In this document: positions 26,333 through 34,732 of the stretch, piece by piece
Numbering within the stretch: position 1 is the stretch's first letter
Layout of the letters: every line of letters begins with the position of its first letter
Assembly (NCBI GenBank): GCA_029263855.1
Contig: JAJUFC010000012.1
Coordinates: 1-64,000 of the forward strand
Length of the DNA: 64,000 bases
From: Candidatus Thermochlorobacteriaceae bacterium
GTDB lineage: Bacteria > Bacteroidota > Chlorobiia > Chlorobiales > Thermochlorobacteraceae
Direction: 5' to 3'
The notes under the pieces: generated by a model
The model's input: the letters and a program-made list of their open reading frames with translations, nothing else
Databases searched by the model: none
What the model was told of the DNA's origin: nothing
Program-made: the position numbers and the translations under genes

Positions 26333-27289
26333 ATGCAACCAAAAATCTGGATGAACGGGCGTTTGATAAAATGGGAAGACGCAAAAATTCACGTTTTATC
26401 GCACGTGGTTCATTACGGCTCATCGGTTTTTGAAGGCGTTAGGTGCTATCATACTGAAAAAGGGTCGGCAGTGCTGTTTCTCAAAGAGCATGTGCGACGC
26501 CTGTATGATTCGGCGAAAATTTATCGAATGGAAATCCCATTTACGCAGTTGGAACTGCGCGAAGCCGTGTTAGAGACTGTAATGGCAAGCGGGTTGAGTG
26601 CGTGCTACATCCGTCCGATTGTCTTTCGTGGTGAAGGGGCGTTAGGGGTTAATCCGTTGAAATCCAAAGTAGAAGTTGCGATTGCCGTTTGGGAGTGGGG
26701 AAGTTATCTCGGCGAAGAAGCCCTTGAAAAAGGCGTCGATATGCGAATTGCCTCGTGGCGACGAATCGCACCAAACACAATTCCATCAAGTGCCAAAGCG
26801 GGCGGAAATTATTTGAACTCATCGCTTATCAAAATGGAAGCCTTGCTTGACGGCTATTCGGAAGGCATTGCGCTCGATATGAACGGCTATGTTTCCGAAG
26901 GAAGCGGGGAGAACATCTTCTTGGTGCGCGATGAAGTGATTTACACACCGATGACGGCGCAATCGCTCTTGCCCGGCATTACGCGCGGTGCGGTTATCAA
27001 ACTGGCAAAGTCGCTCGGCTACGAAGTGCGCGAAACGCTCATCAGCCGCGAAAGCCTCTATGTTGCCGATGAAGTTTTCGCCACAGGCACTGCGGCGGAA
27101 ATTACGCCCGTGCGCTCCATCGATAAATACAAAATCGGAACCGGCGAGCGCGGCGAAGTAACCAAAGCCCTTCAAGATGCTTACTTCGACATCATTCGTA
27201 ACGGAAACGATAAATACGGTTGGCTTACCTTCCTGCCCGAGCAGAAACAAAAAGCGAACGGCGTGCACAGAGAAGCCGTAAAAGCATAA
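26333..27289 (+). CDS. ilvE: Branched-chain amino acid aminotransferase
   Basis: This is a 318-residue fold-type IV PLP transaminase. The N-terminus [34 protein letters not shown] and the segment [25 protein letters not shown] with PLP lysine Lys155 are diagnostic, followed by [10 protein letters not shown] and [11 protein letters not shown]. It transfers amino groups between glutamate and the branched-chain keto acids in Ile, Leu and Val synthesis and breakdown. It has its own ribosome-binding site (AGGAG, 9 bases from the ATG) and is closed by a strong terminator, so it is monocistronic. Confidence 0.95.
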   Translation: MQPKIWMNGRLIKWEDAKIHVLSHVVHYGSSVFEGVRCYHTEKGSAVLFLKEHVRRLYDSAKIYRMEIPFTQLELREAVLETVMASGLSACYIRPIVFRGEGALGVNPLKSKVEVAIAVWEWGSYLGEEALEKGVDMRIASWRRIAPNTIPSSAKAGGNYLNSSLIKMEALLDGYSEGIALDMNGYVSEGSGENIFLVRDEVIYTPMTAQSLLPGITRGAVIKLAKSLGYEVRETLISRESLYVADEVFATGTAAEITPVRSIDKYKIGTGERGEVTKALQDAYFDIIRNGNDKYGWLTFLPEQKQKANGVHREAVKA

Positions 27290-27313
27290 AAGCGACGTGG
27301 ATAGATAGCATAC

Positions 27314-27343
27314 AAGTCCGCTCAACAAGGGCGGACTTTTTTT
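27314..27343 (+). terminator. Rho-independent terminator after ilvE
   Basis: AAGTCCGC (27314-27321) and GCGGACTT (27331-27338) form a perfect 8-bp stem with a 9-base loop and run into seven T residues (27337-27343). Confidence 0.88.
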
Positions 27344-27414
27344 GTGAATTTTCGTCAAAGTCTTTTATTTTGCCCGTACCTTTTGAAGTTTTCAATGAGA
27401 AGAAACACAAGACG

Positions 27415-27801
27415 ATGCACTTACACATTTTGAAATCAAAAATTCATCGCGCAACGGTTACTCACGCCGATTTATACTACGAAGGTAGCATCACGCTCGA
27501 TGCCGATTTGATTGAAACGGCAGACATGATGGCAAACGAAAAAGTGCAAATCGTCAATAACAACAACGGCGCACGCTTCGAGACCTACATCATCGAGGGA
27601 GAACGCGGGTCGGGCGTTGTGCAACTGAACGGCGCTTGTGCGCGTCTTGCCGCCGTCGGCGATGAAATCATCGTCATGACCTACGCTGAAATGACGCGCG
27701 AAGAAGCCAAACAATACAAGCCGCTGGTTGTGCTCGTCGATAAACAAAACCGTCCGACAAAACTCTATCGTGTGGGAGAAGAATCGTTTGTGCTCACCTG
27801 A
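27415..27801 (+). CDS. panD: Aspartate 1-decarboxylase precursor
   Basis: This is a 128-residue PanD of normal length. The N-terminus [23 protein letters not shown] includes the self-cleavage site Gly24-Ser25, which generates the pyruvoyl cofactor; later [20 protein letters not shown] and AARL-like sequence are conserved. It makes beta-alanine from aspartate for pantothenate and CoA. An in-frame upstream start at 27220 would run through the ilvE end and terminator, so the ATG at 27415 is chosen. The GlmU-type gene follows 38 bases later. Confidence 0.95.
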   Translation: MHLHILKSKIHRATVTHADLYYEGSITLDADLIETADMMANEKVQIVNNNNGARFETYIIEGERGSGVVQLNGACARLAAVGDEIIVMTYAEMTREEAKQYKPLVVLVDKQNRPTKLYRVGEESFVLT

Positions 27802-27839
27802 AAGCATCTTCACCATCACCAATCTCAACGATTTCTGAC

Positions 27840-28574
27840 ATGTCGTTAGCCATTGTGGTTATGGCGGCGGGCAAGGGCACGCGAATGAAATCTGACTTAG
27901 CCAAAGTGCTTCACGCGCTCAACTGCCGTCCTATGATTCATTACGTCCTCGATACTGCCTTCGCACTTAATCCCGAAAAAGTCGTGCTGATTGTCGGTCA
28001 TCAAGCCGATGCCGTCAAAGAAGCCACGAAGGCGTATCGCGTCGATTACGCGCTCCAATCGCCGCAACTTGGAACGGGGCACGCCGTGACGCAAGCGGAA
28101 TCGGCTCTAAACGATTTTGAGGGCGAAGTCGTCGTGCTTTCGGGCGACGCGCCGCTCGTCAAACCCGCGACGCTACAAACGGCGCTCGATGCGCATCGTC
28201 AAAAAAAAGCCGTCGCCACCGTCTTGACCGCCGCGCTTGAAAATCCCGCAGGCTACGGCAGAGTGATTCGCGGCGAACAAGGCGACGTGCTCAAAATCGT
28301 GGAGCATAAAGACGCATCGCCCGCAGAACTTGCCATCAACGAAATCAATTCGGGTATCTATGTCTTCAACAAGAAAAAACTGTTTGAAGCGTTGAAGCAG
28401 ATTTCCAACGACAACGCGCAAGGCGAATACTACTTGCCCGACGTGTTCAAAATTTTCTTCTCAAAAGGCGAGCGCATCGCCGCCATTGCCGCTCCCAACT
28501 TCGACGAGATTCGCGGCGTCAACACCCCTGAACAACTGAAAGAAGCCGAAGCCATTTTGCTCGCGAACGCATAA
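27840..28574 (+). CDS. GlmU-type UDP-N-acetylglucosamine pyrophosphorylase (uridylyltransferase domain only)
   Basis: The 244-residue nucleotidyltransferase has the signature VVMAAGKGTRMKSDLAKVLH, the GTGHAV loop, VVLSGDAPLV with the metal aspartate, GYGRVIR, and NEINSGIYVF. This is the N-terminal half of GlmU. The left-handed beta-helix acetyltransferase half is absent, so glucosamine-1-phosphate acetylation must be done elsewhere. The GNAT gene 5 bases downstream is tempting as a partner but belongs to the RimJ/RimL-like group. UDP-GlcNAc production for peptidoglycan and LPS is the likely role. Confidence 0.85.
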   Translation: MSLAIVVMAAGKGTRMKSDLAKVLHALNCRPMIHYVLDTAFALNPEKVVLIVGHQADAVKEATKAYRVDYALQSPQLGTGHAVTQAESALNDFEGEVVVLSGDAPLVKPATLQTALDAHRQKKAVATVLTAALENPAGYGRVIRGEQGDVLKIVEHKDASPAELAINEINSGIYVFNKKKLFEALKQISNDNAQGEYYLPDVFKIFFSKGERIAAIAAPNFDEIRGVNTPEQLKEAEAILLANA

Positions 28575-28579
28575 CCACG

Positions 28580-29185
28580 ATGGAACTTGTTGGAGAACGC
28601 CTTTTGCTTCGCCCGCTGAACCGTTCCGACTCCGAGCGGCTCGTCTCGCTCATCAATGCGTCCGCCAACGAGTTGCGCGAGTTTATGCCATGGATGCAAG
28701 GCAAAATCACGCGCAAAGAAGAAGACGAATTTCTCTTGCGCGCCGTTCAAGAAATGAACCTTAACCAAGCCTTGCACTTCGGAATCGTTCTGAAATCGTC
28801 AAGCGAAATCATCGGCGTGATTGGAACGCACCCGATTGATTGGTTGAACGAATCGGCAAGCATCGGCTATTGGATTGCGACCGAATTTGCGGGCAAAGGA
28901 TATGCGACCGAAGCGACCGCGCTCATTTTGGAAGGCTTGTTTATGGAGATGAAATTGCATCGCGTTGCGGTCTCGGCGGCGACGGACAATCGCGCCAGCA
29001 ATCGCGTGATTGAAAAAATCGGATTTCGTTTTGAAGGCGTGTTGAAACTTGCGGGCAAAGTCGCCCCAACGCGATGGAAAGATTTGAACGCCTACGCGCT
29101 TCTCGACGATGAATACAAGTCAATGCGCAAAACGCTCTTCGAAAAGTTCCTCAACGGAAACTATCCGAAAATCAAGTTGGCGTAA
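28580..29185 (+). CDS. GNAT family N-acetyltransferase (RimJ/RimL-like)
   Basis: This is a 201-residue acetyltransferase_3-type protein. MELVGERLLLRPLNRSDSERLVSLI starts the fold, IGYWIATEFAGKGYATEA contains the acetyl-CoA pyrophosphate loop, and RVAVSAATDNRASNRVIEKIGFRFEGVL is the conserved late segment. Such enzymes acetylate N-termini of ribosomal proteins or small-molecule amines; the target is unknown. The start is 5 bases after the GlmU-type stop, and tadA follows 44 bases later. Confidence 0.9.
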   Translation: MELVGERLLLRPLNRSDSERLVSLINASANELREFMPWMQGKITRKEEDEFLLRAVQEMNLNQALHFGIVLKSSSEIIGVIGTHPIDWLNESASIGYWIATEFAGKGYATEATALILEGLFMEMKLHRVAVSAATDNRASNRVIEKIGFRFEGVLKLAGKVAPTRWKDLNAYALLDDEYKSMRKTLFEKFLNGNYPKIKLA

Positions 29186-29229
29186 CGCCAAAATCGCGTT
29201 AAGTTTCGCGCAAGACAATTCAAACTCGA

Positions 29230-29709
29230 ATGCTTGAACGATGGATGTCGCTCGCGTTGCGCGAAGCCGAAAAAGCCCTTGAAAAAAACGAAGTGCCCGT
29301 AGGCGCGGTGATTTTGGATTCAAACGGAAGCATCGTAGGGCGCGGGTTTAATCAAACCGAGACGCTTTCTGACGCGACGGCGCACGCCGAAATGATTGCC
29401 TTGACGGCGGCAATGGCGACGCTGGAATCGAAGTATCTGCAAGATTGCACGCTCGTCGTTACGCTCGAACCTTGCCCAATGTGCGCCGGCGCAATCTTGC
29501 TCGCGAAAGTCGGGCGGGTCGTCTTTGGCAGTTACGACGCGAAAATGGGAGCGGCAGGCACGCTCTTCAATTTGCTCGATAACCCTAAACTCAATCATCG
29601 CGCCGAACTCATCGGCGGCGTAATGGAATCAAAGACCACCGCGCTCCTCAAAGAATTTTTCGCCAAAGCCCGATATGAACAACGCCATCAACGAGAAAAC
29701 GGTCGATAA
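29230..29709 (+). CDS. tadA: tRNA adenosine-34 deaminase / nucleoside deaminase
   Basis: The 159-residue zinc deaminase has HAE (52-54) and PCPMCAGA with Cys82 and Cys85 as zinc ligands. EVPVGAVI and GAAGTLFNLLDNPKLNH are typical of TadA, which converts A34 of tRNA-Arg(ACG) to inosine. Guanine or cytosine deaminases share the fold, but the NLLDxPKLNHR segment favours TadA. The 3' end overlaps glcF by 35 bases. Confidence 0.92.
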   Translation: MLERWMSLALREAEKALEKNEVPVGAVILDSNGSIVGRGFNQTETLSDATAHAEMIALTAAMATLESKYLQDCTLVVTLEPCPMCAGAILLAKVGRVVFGSYDAKMGAAGTLFNLLDNPKLNHRAELIGGVMESKTTALLKEFFAKARYEQRHQRENGR

Positions 29710-30943
29710 CGCCTCGCCTCGCTTTCCGCTTCTTACCGACGAGACGCTTCTGAACTGCATGCATTGCGGCTTGTGCTTGCCTAATTGCCCGACATACAGC
29801 CTCACGAACTTGGAGCGCTACTCGCCTCGCGGACGAATCCAACTGACGCGCTCGATTTTCGAAGGAAAACTAAGCGACGAAAAAGAACGCGACGACGTGA
29901 GCGACGCCATCAACTCGTGCTTGGGCTGTTTGGCGTGCGTAACGGCGTGCCCGGCAGGCGTGGATTACGAAACCATTTTTGAATCCGCCAAAGAACGCGC
30001 CCGCGCGCTTGAACCAACGAAGCCCGCCTCGTTGCTCAAAGACTTCGCGATGAAATTCATTTTCCCGAATCCCACGCGATTCAAAGCGGCTTCTCGACTG
30101 CTTTACGCGCTTCAACAATCGCCGTTGGAACAAAATCTGCCCGACGGATTGAAACGCGCTTATCGCCTCGCGCCCACGTTCTCCGAACGTTTTTTTGATG
30201 AAACCTACAAGTCCAATCGCAAGGGCGACCCCGTCTTGTTTCTTTCAGGCTGTTTGATGAATACGGCGTTCAGCGACGTGCATCGCGACACGGCGGCGGT
30301 TCTGGAATCCGTCGGAAAAACGATTCAGATGCCGAAAGGTCAAATTTGTTGCGGCGCATTGCACGCGCACAACGGCTACTTGAACGAAGCCAAAGCGATG
30401 GCGGAAGCGAACATTCGCGCCTTCGAAGAAAGCGATGCCCCGATTGTCGTCAATTCTGCTGGGTGCGGCGCGATGATGAAACACTATCCGAAACTCTTTG
30501 AAGAAGGAAGCGACTGGCACAGGCGCGCAACGAGCGTGGCAAAGCGGGTGAGCGATTTGTCGGAATTTCTTACGGAACTGAACTTCGCTCCAACAAGAAA
30601 ACTCAACGCACGAGTAACCTATCAAGATGCATGCCACTTAGAGCACGGACAAAAAATCAAAGCCCAACCGAGAACGCTTTTGCGACGCGCTTTTACGGAA
30701 GTCGTTGAACTTAATTCGCCTGAATGTTGTGGCAGTGCTGGAATTTACAACCTCTTGCAACCCGATTGGTCGGAAGAATTTTTGAAACTCAAAGTTGAAG
30801 CGATTCAGAAAACAAGAGCGGATTTTGTGATAACTGCAAACCCGGGCTGTTTGCTTCAACTGCGGTATGGCTTGAAAGAAGCAGGATTGGAAACGAGGGC
30901 GATTCATCTGGCGACCGCGCTCCGAATGGCATTGAAGGAATGA
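29675..30943 (+). CDS. glcF: Glycolate oxidase-type iron-sulfur subunit (GlcF/LutA-like)
   Basis: This is a 422-residue protein. Two ferredoxin-type 4Fe-4S motifs lie at the N-terminus: CMHCGLCLPNCP (Cys28, 31, 34, 38) and CLGCLACVTACP (about 82-93). Two CCG domains follow (SGCLMN, then ICCGALHAHNG; later DACHLEHGQ, then CCGSAGIYNLL). It passes electrons from a FAD subunit oxidising glycolate or lactate to the quinone pool. The FAD subunit genes (glcD/glcE) are not in the window, so the pairing is inferred from family. It overlaps tadA by 35 bases, and its stop codon lies inside a hairpin facing the TPR gene. Confidence 0.87.
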   Translation: MNNAINEKTVDNASPRFPLLTDETLLNCMHCGLCLPNCPTYSLTNLERYSPRGRIQLTRSIFEGKLSDEKERDDVSDAINSCLGCLACVTACPAGVDYETIFESAKERARALEPTKPASLLKDFAMKFIFPNPTRFKAASRLLYALQQSPLEQNLPDGLKRAYRLAPTFSERFFDETYKSNRKGDPVLFLSGCLMNTAFSDVHRDTAAVLESVGKTIQMPKGQICCGALHAHNGYLNEAKAMAEANIRAFEESDAPIVVNSAGCGAMMKHYPKLFEEGSDWHRRATSVAKRVSDLSEFLTELNFAPTRKLNARVTYQDACHLEHGQKIKAQPRTLLRRAFTEVVELNSPECCGSAGIYNLLQPDWSEEFLKLKVEAIQKTRADFVITANPGCLLQLRYGLKEAGLETRAIHLATALRMALKE

Positions 30944-30961
30944 ATCGCGATGAGTGATTCA
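30941..30961. terminator. Hairpin between convergent genes, possible bidirectional terminator
   Basis: TGAATCGC (30941-30948) pairs with GTGATTCA (30954-30961) over 8 bp, one pair being G-T, around a 5-base loop. It includes the glcF stop codon and lies 11 bases from the TPR gene stop. There is no T tract on either side, so intrinsic termination is not certain. Confidence 0.35.
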
Positions 30962-30971
30962 GGCAAAAGCA

Positions 30972-32162
30972 TTAAAGCAACTTGCCGCCGTTGTGTTGTT
31001 GGCGCAATTTTTCAGCCATTGTTTCAGTAATGCCGTGAGAGACTTTGAAGCCGAATTTCTTTTGCAAGAACTCCTCGACGCGAACCCATTTATCACCCAT
31101 CTTAATTTTCCCTGACCACGCGCAAATCGTTACCATTTCTTCAAGTTGCTTAATCTTTTCGCTCTGTTCGGCGAGTTGCTCGTTTTTCTTGGCTTCTTTG
31201 AGCGCGAATTGGATTTCAAGCGCGTTGATTTTTTCGGTCATCTGCTTGCCAAACTGCTTTTCAGAGACTTCAACATACTTCTTATGATAGGCGAGCGCGT
31301 GTTGATAGTCACCCATTTGCTCATAGATGTCTGAAAGTTCAATGTATAAAGAATCAAGGTGTCGTTGTTCCCCCGTTTCAGAGACGACATCGAGCGCCTC
31401 TTGCATGAGCGAGAGGGCTTTGTCAAGTTGATCAATCTGTCTGTAAGTCGCGCTCAAATTGACGAGCGCGGCAAGTAGCGCGGAAGACTGTTTTGACGCG
31501 CGAGCATGCGCAATCGCGCGTTCAAGCCAAACAATCGCTTCGTCAGGCTTTTTAAGAGAAGAATAAAGCGCGCCAAGATTGGTGGTGCAACTTGCAAGTC
31601 GAGTTTGGTCTGCGCTATGGCTCAAATAGTCCATCGCTTTGAGGTAGTAAGAAAGCGCTTGCTCGTAATCTTGCAGATTTTGGTAGCAAGCGCCGATGTT
31701 GGTCAGAATAATGCCAATCTCGCTCGATTTGTCTCCGAGCAAATGTTCATCAGAGAGCGGAAGCAGGTGAGAGAGTGCAGACAAAAAATACTCTAAGGCT
31801 TTTTGTGGTTGCGAAAACGCCGCGTAAACGCACCCAATCGTTTTGAGGCAGATGGATTTTCCAAAGTCATCGTCAAGCGAAGCGAAGCGTTCCATCGCGT
31901 CAAAGGCAAGTTGAAGCGAAAGGTCATACTCCGTCAATTTGAAACGCAGAACGGCTTGTTTAGCCAAAGCGCACGCTGTTCCGAATTGAAAATCGCGAGA
32001 AACGGCGCGCGCGTGAGCCTCTTGACACAATGAGAGGGCTTGGTGCGTATCGGCGTCGGAAAGTTCGTTCGCTTTGCGAATCAGCGATTGAATTTCAAGT
32101 TGTTCGTCGCTGAAAGCCGTTGCAACAGGCAGAGCAGGGTGGTTAGGTTGAGAGTTTGACAT
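30972..32162 (-). CDS. TPR-repeat protein with coiled coil and ICAW...SHGI C-terminal module
   Basis: The product has 396 residues. Residues 20-310 or so are TPR units (ILTNIGACYQNLQDYEQALSYYLKAMDYL; TNLGALYSSLKKPDEAIVWLERAI). A coiled coil (ALKEAKKNEQLAEQSEKIKQLEEM) leads to about 50 final residues, VTICAWSGKIKMGDKWVRVEEF then KFGFKVSHGITETMAEKL. This tail matches the module ICAxCKKIRDDxGxW...SHGICPxC that ends many bacterial PAS or receiver proteins, but three of its four cysteines are replaced. Its function is unknown. It lies 17 bases downstream of a small unknown gene. Confidence 0.82.
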   Translation of the reverse strand: MSNSQPNHPALPVATAFSDEQLEIQSLIRKANELSDADTHQALSLCQEAHARAVSRDFQFGTACALAKQAVLRFKLTEYDLSLQLAFDAMERFASLDDDFGKSICLKTIGCVYAAFSQPQKALEYFLSALSHLLPLSDEHLLGDKSSEIGIILTNIGACYQNLQDYEQALSYYLKAMDYLSHSADQTRLASCTTNLGALYSSLKKPDEAIVWLERAIAHARASKQSSALLAALVNLSATYRQIDQLDKALSLMQEALDVVSETGEQRHLDSLYIELSDIYEQMGDYQHALAYHKKYVEVSEKQFGKQMTEKINALEIQFALKEAKKNEQLAEQSEKIKQLEEMVTICAWSGKIKMGDKWVRVEEFLQKKFGFKVSHGITETMAEKLRQQHNGGKLL

Positions 32163-32179
32163 TGTCGAGAGTCAAGTTC

Positions 32180-32533
32180 CTACTGCGATTTAAAGTCAAT
32201 GCCTTGCATTTGAGCCAATTTGGTTACGAGTTTTTCGATGATTGCGACGCGGTCAACGCTGTCGGCTTTGAGTTTTGTATAAATTTCCAAATAAGACTTT
32301 TTGCGCTCCGCTTCAAACGCCGCTAAACGCACTTCGTATTCGGCAATCGCTTCATCGATGGTTTTTGAAGCGGGCTTGTAAAATTTCGGTCGGTCTCTGT
32401 CCCAAACGGCATCGCCTTCTTTGGCGACCAATTCGGCGTAGCGAAACGTAATGTCAAAAAGTTCATTGATTTGCGTTCTCAATTCTTTCCACTCTTCTGC
32501 TGTCAGGGGTGCCTGTTGATTGAGCGTCTCCAT
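32180..32533 (-). CDS. Small helical protein of unknown function
   Basis: I do not recognise the family. With the ATG at 32533 the product is 117 residues (METLNQQAPLTAEEWKELR), highly charged and helical (EAIAEYEVRLAAFEAERKKSYLEIYTKLKA), with no signal or membrane segment. An upstream in-frame start at 32671 would add 46 residues of uneven composition and run into the divergent promoter of the M1 peptidase gene, so it is less likely. The TPR gene follows 17 bases later, and the two are probably co-transcribed. Confidence 0.6.
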   Translation of the reverse strand: METLNQQAPLTAEEWKELRTQINELFDITFRYAELVAKEGDAVWDRDRPKFYKPASKTIDEAIAEYEVRLAAFEAERKKSYLEIYTKLKADSVDRVAIIEKLVTKLAQMQGIDFKSQ

Positions 32534-32701
32534 AACGTTGTTTATGAATAAGTTAAGCGTTGAAAATACGACAAAAGCAAAGTCGTTCAAAACCTTTGCC
32601 GATACAATCAAGCGGCGGAAAACTTTGAACGCACTTGGCGTATATTCGCAAAAGTCAAATTCGCCGTTCAATCTTCAATACTTCGCATCATGCCTCGAGA
32701 T

Positions 32702-34717
32702 ATGAAACGAATTACATCGCTTTTAACCCTATTGCTCTTCGGCATATTCAGCGCACGTGCCCAAACTGCCTCACCGCGACTTGCCAACTACGACATTATC
32801 GCCTCGCTCGACCCCGAATCAAGAACCATCACGGCGACCGAAATTCTCACTTGGAAAAATCACTCCAACGATACCGTTCCCGACTTGCGGTTTCACCTTT
32901 ACCTCAATGCGTTCAAAAATCGCAATTCCACGTTCTTCAAAGAATCGGGCGGACAGTTGCGCGGCATCGAACCCGAAGGAAAAGAAGACGAAAACATTTG
33001 GGGATTTGTCGAGATTGAATCAATGAAACTCCTCTCGCTCAACGGCAAGGAAGAATCCATCGACCTCACAAGCCGACTTCAATTCATTCACCCCGACGAC
33101 GACAACAAAGACGACCAAACCGTCGCGCAAATTCTTTTGCCCTCTCCCGTTTTGCCCAAAGGCGAGGCAAAACTCGAAATCAAATTCAAAAGCAAACTGC
33201 CGAAAATTTTTGCGCGCACGGGCTACGCCGCCGACGGCAAGTTCTTTCTCGTGGCGCAATGGTTTCCGAAAATCGGCGTGTATGAATCCCCCGGCGATCG
33301 ATACGTTCCGCTCACCGCTTCAAAAGGACAATGGAACTGCCATCAGTTTCACGGCAACTCCGAATTTTTCGCGGACTTTGGCGTCTATCGCGTTGCCATC
33401 ACCGTGCCCAAAAGTTATGTTGTTGGAGCGACAGGCGTTCTGCAATCCCAAACCGAACAAGGCGACCTCAAAACGCTCGTCTATTACCAAGAAGACGTGC
33501 ATGATTTCGCGTGGGCGGCGTCGCCTCTGTTCCAAGTCTTTGAAGATTCCTACAAAAGCAAGGACGGACATTCCATCAAACTCACATTTCTTGCGCAACC
33601 GCAACATGCCGACCAAGCCGAGCGGCACTTTCTCGCCGTGAAGAATGCGCTCGAATGGGCGGAAGAGTGGCTCGGCGTTTATCCGTATTCAAGCCTTACT
33701 ATCGTCGACCCCGCCTATGGCGGCGGCGGCGCAGGCGGAATGGAATATCCGACCTTCATCACCGCAGGCACGTTTTGGAAAATCCCGCTCGGCGTCAAAA
33801 CGACCGAAATCGTAACCGTTCACGAATTTGGTCATCAATACTTCTACGGAATGCTCGCGAGCAACGAGTTCGAGGAAGCGTGGCTCGACGAAGGAATGAA
33901 CACGTGGCTTGAACTTTCCGTAATGCGACGCTACTACGCGGGCGAAGCGGGCAAAAAATCCGCATTCGGCGACAAGACTTCGGCGATTGATTTTCTCGGC
34001 ATTCGCATCGGCGACGTGGAGCAATCGCGGTCGGGTTACACGTCTCCAAGCAACGCCAAGCGCGACACCATCGTCAAACCCGTTTGGACATACAAGCGCG
34101 GCGGCTATGGCACATTTTCCTACAACAAGCCTGGCACGATGATGCTCACGCTCGAAAACATTCTCGGCGAAGAAACGATGAAAATCGTGATGCGAACTTA
34201 CTTCGAGCGATTCAAATTCAAACACCCCACGACGCGCGATTTCATTCGCACAGTCAATGAAGCGACGGGCAAAGATTTCACGCCGTTTTTCAATCAGTTT
34301 CTTTATTCAACCCTCGCGCTCGATTACGCCGTTCAAAATTTGAGCAATTCGGCAGATGAAAATGACGAAGAACTCGAAGGCGCGACGGACGCGACAGAAA
34401 AAAAACAGGGCGATTACCGAATCAAAGTCGTTTTTGAACGCAAAGAAGAAGCCGTTGCACCGATGGACATTCTCATCAAGTTTGAGGACGGAACGGAATT
34501 CCGCGACGTGTGGGACGGCGTGGCGCGATACAAAATCTACGAATTTGAAAAGCCTGCAAAAGCCGTCGCCGCTTACATCGATTCCGAAAACAAATACCTG
34601 CTTGACGTCAATCGCAACAACAACGCGCTGACCGCGAAACCCGAAACCGCAGGCTTTTGGAAGTGGGCGATGAACGCGATGTTTTGGCTTCAAAATTTCT
34701 TGCTCATCTTCGCTTAA
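32702..34717 (+). CDS. M1 family (gluzincin) metallopeptidase, exported
   Basis: The product is about 671 residues with a Sec signal peptide (MKRITSLLTLLLFGIFSARAQ). The beta-sandwich N-domain (YDIIASLDPESRTITATEILTW) precedes a catalytic domain with GGMEYPTFI, the zinc site HEFGH (about residues 374-378) and the third ligand Glu397, 18 residues further on. It is a periplasmic or surface aminopeptidase-type enzyme; the exact GxMEN motif is replaced by GGMEYP, seen in the less characterised M1 branch of Bacteroidota and relatives. An ATG at 32690 adds 4 residues before the signal. The next gene starts 15 bases after the stop. Confidence 0.92.
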   Translation: MKRITSLLTLLLFGIFSARAQTASPRLANYDIIASLDPESRTITATEILTWKNHSNDTVPDLRFHLYLNAFKNRNSTFFKESGGQLRGIEPEGKEDENIWGFVEIESMKLLSLNGKEESIDLTSRLQFIHPDDDNKDDQTVAQILLPSPVLPKGEAKLEIKFKSKLPKIFARTGYAADGKFFLVAQWFPKIGVYESPGDRYVPLTASKGQWNCHQFHGNSEFFADFGVYRVAITVPKSYVVGATGVLQSQTEQGDLKTLVYYQEDVHDFAWAASPLFQVFEDSYKSKDGHSIKLTFLAQPQHADQAERHFLAVKNALEWAEEWLGVYPYSSLTIVDPAYGGGGAGGMEYPTFITAGTFWKIPLGVKTTEIVTVHEFGHQYFYGMLASNEFEEAWLDEGMNTWLELSVMRRYYAGEAGKKSAFGDKTSAIDFLGIRIGDVEQSRSGYTSPSNAKRDTIVKPVWTYKRGGYGTFSYNKPGTMMLTLENILGEETMKIVMRTYFERFKFKHPTTRDFIRTVNEATGKDFTPFFNQFLYSTLALDYAVQNLSNSADENDEELEGATDATEKKQGDYRIKVVFERKEEAVAPMDILIKFEDGTEFRDVWDGVARYKIYEFEKPAKAVAAYIDSENKYLLDVNRNNNALTAKPETAGFWKWAMNAMFWLQNFLLIFA

Positions 34718-34732
34718 CGAAATAAAAACGCA

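Noticed and set aside
27220-27801. An extended panD frame with 65 extra N-terminal residues
   Set aside because: The extra part runs through the ilvE 3' end and its terminator. PanD starts at 27415, giving the correct Gly24-Ser25 processing site.
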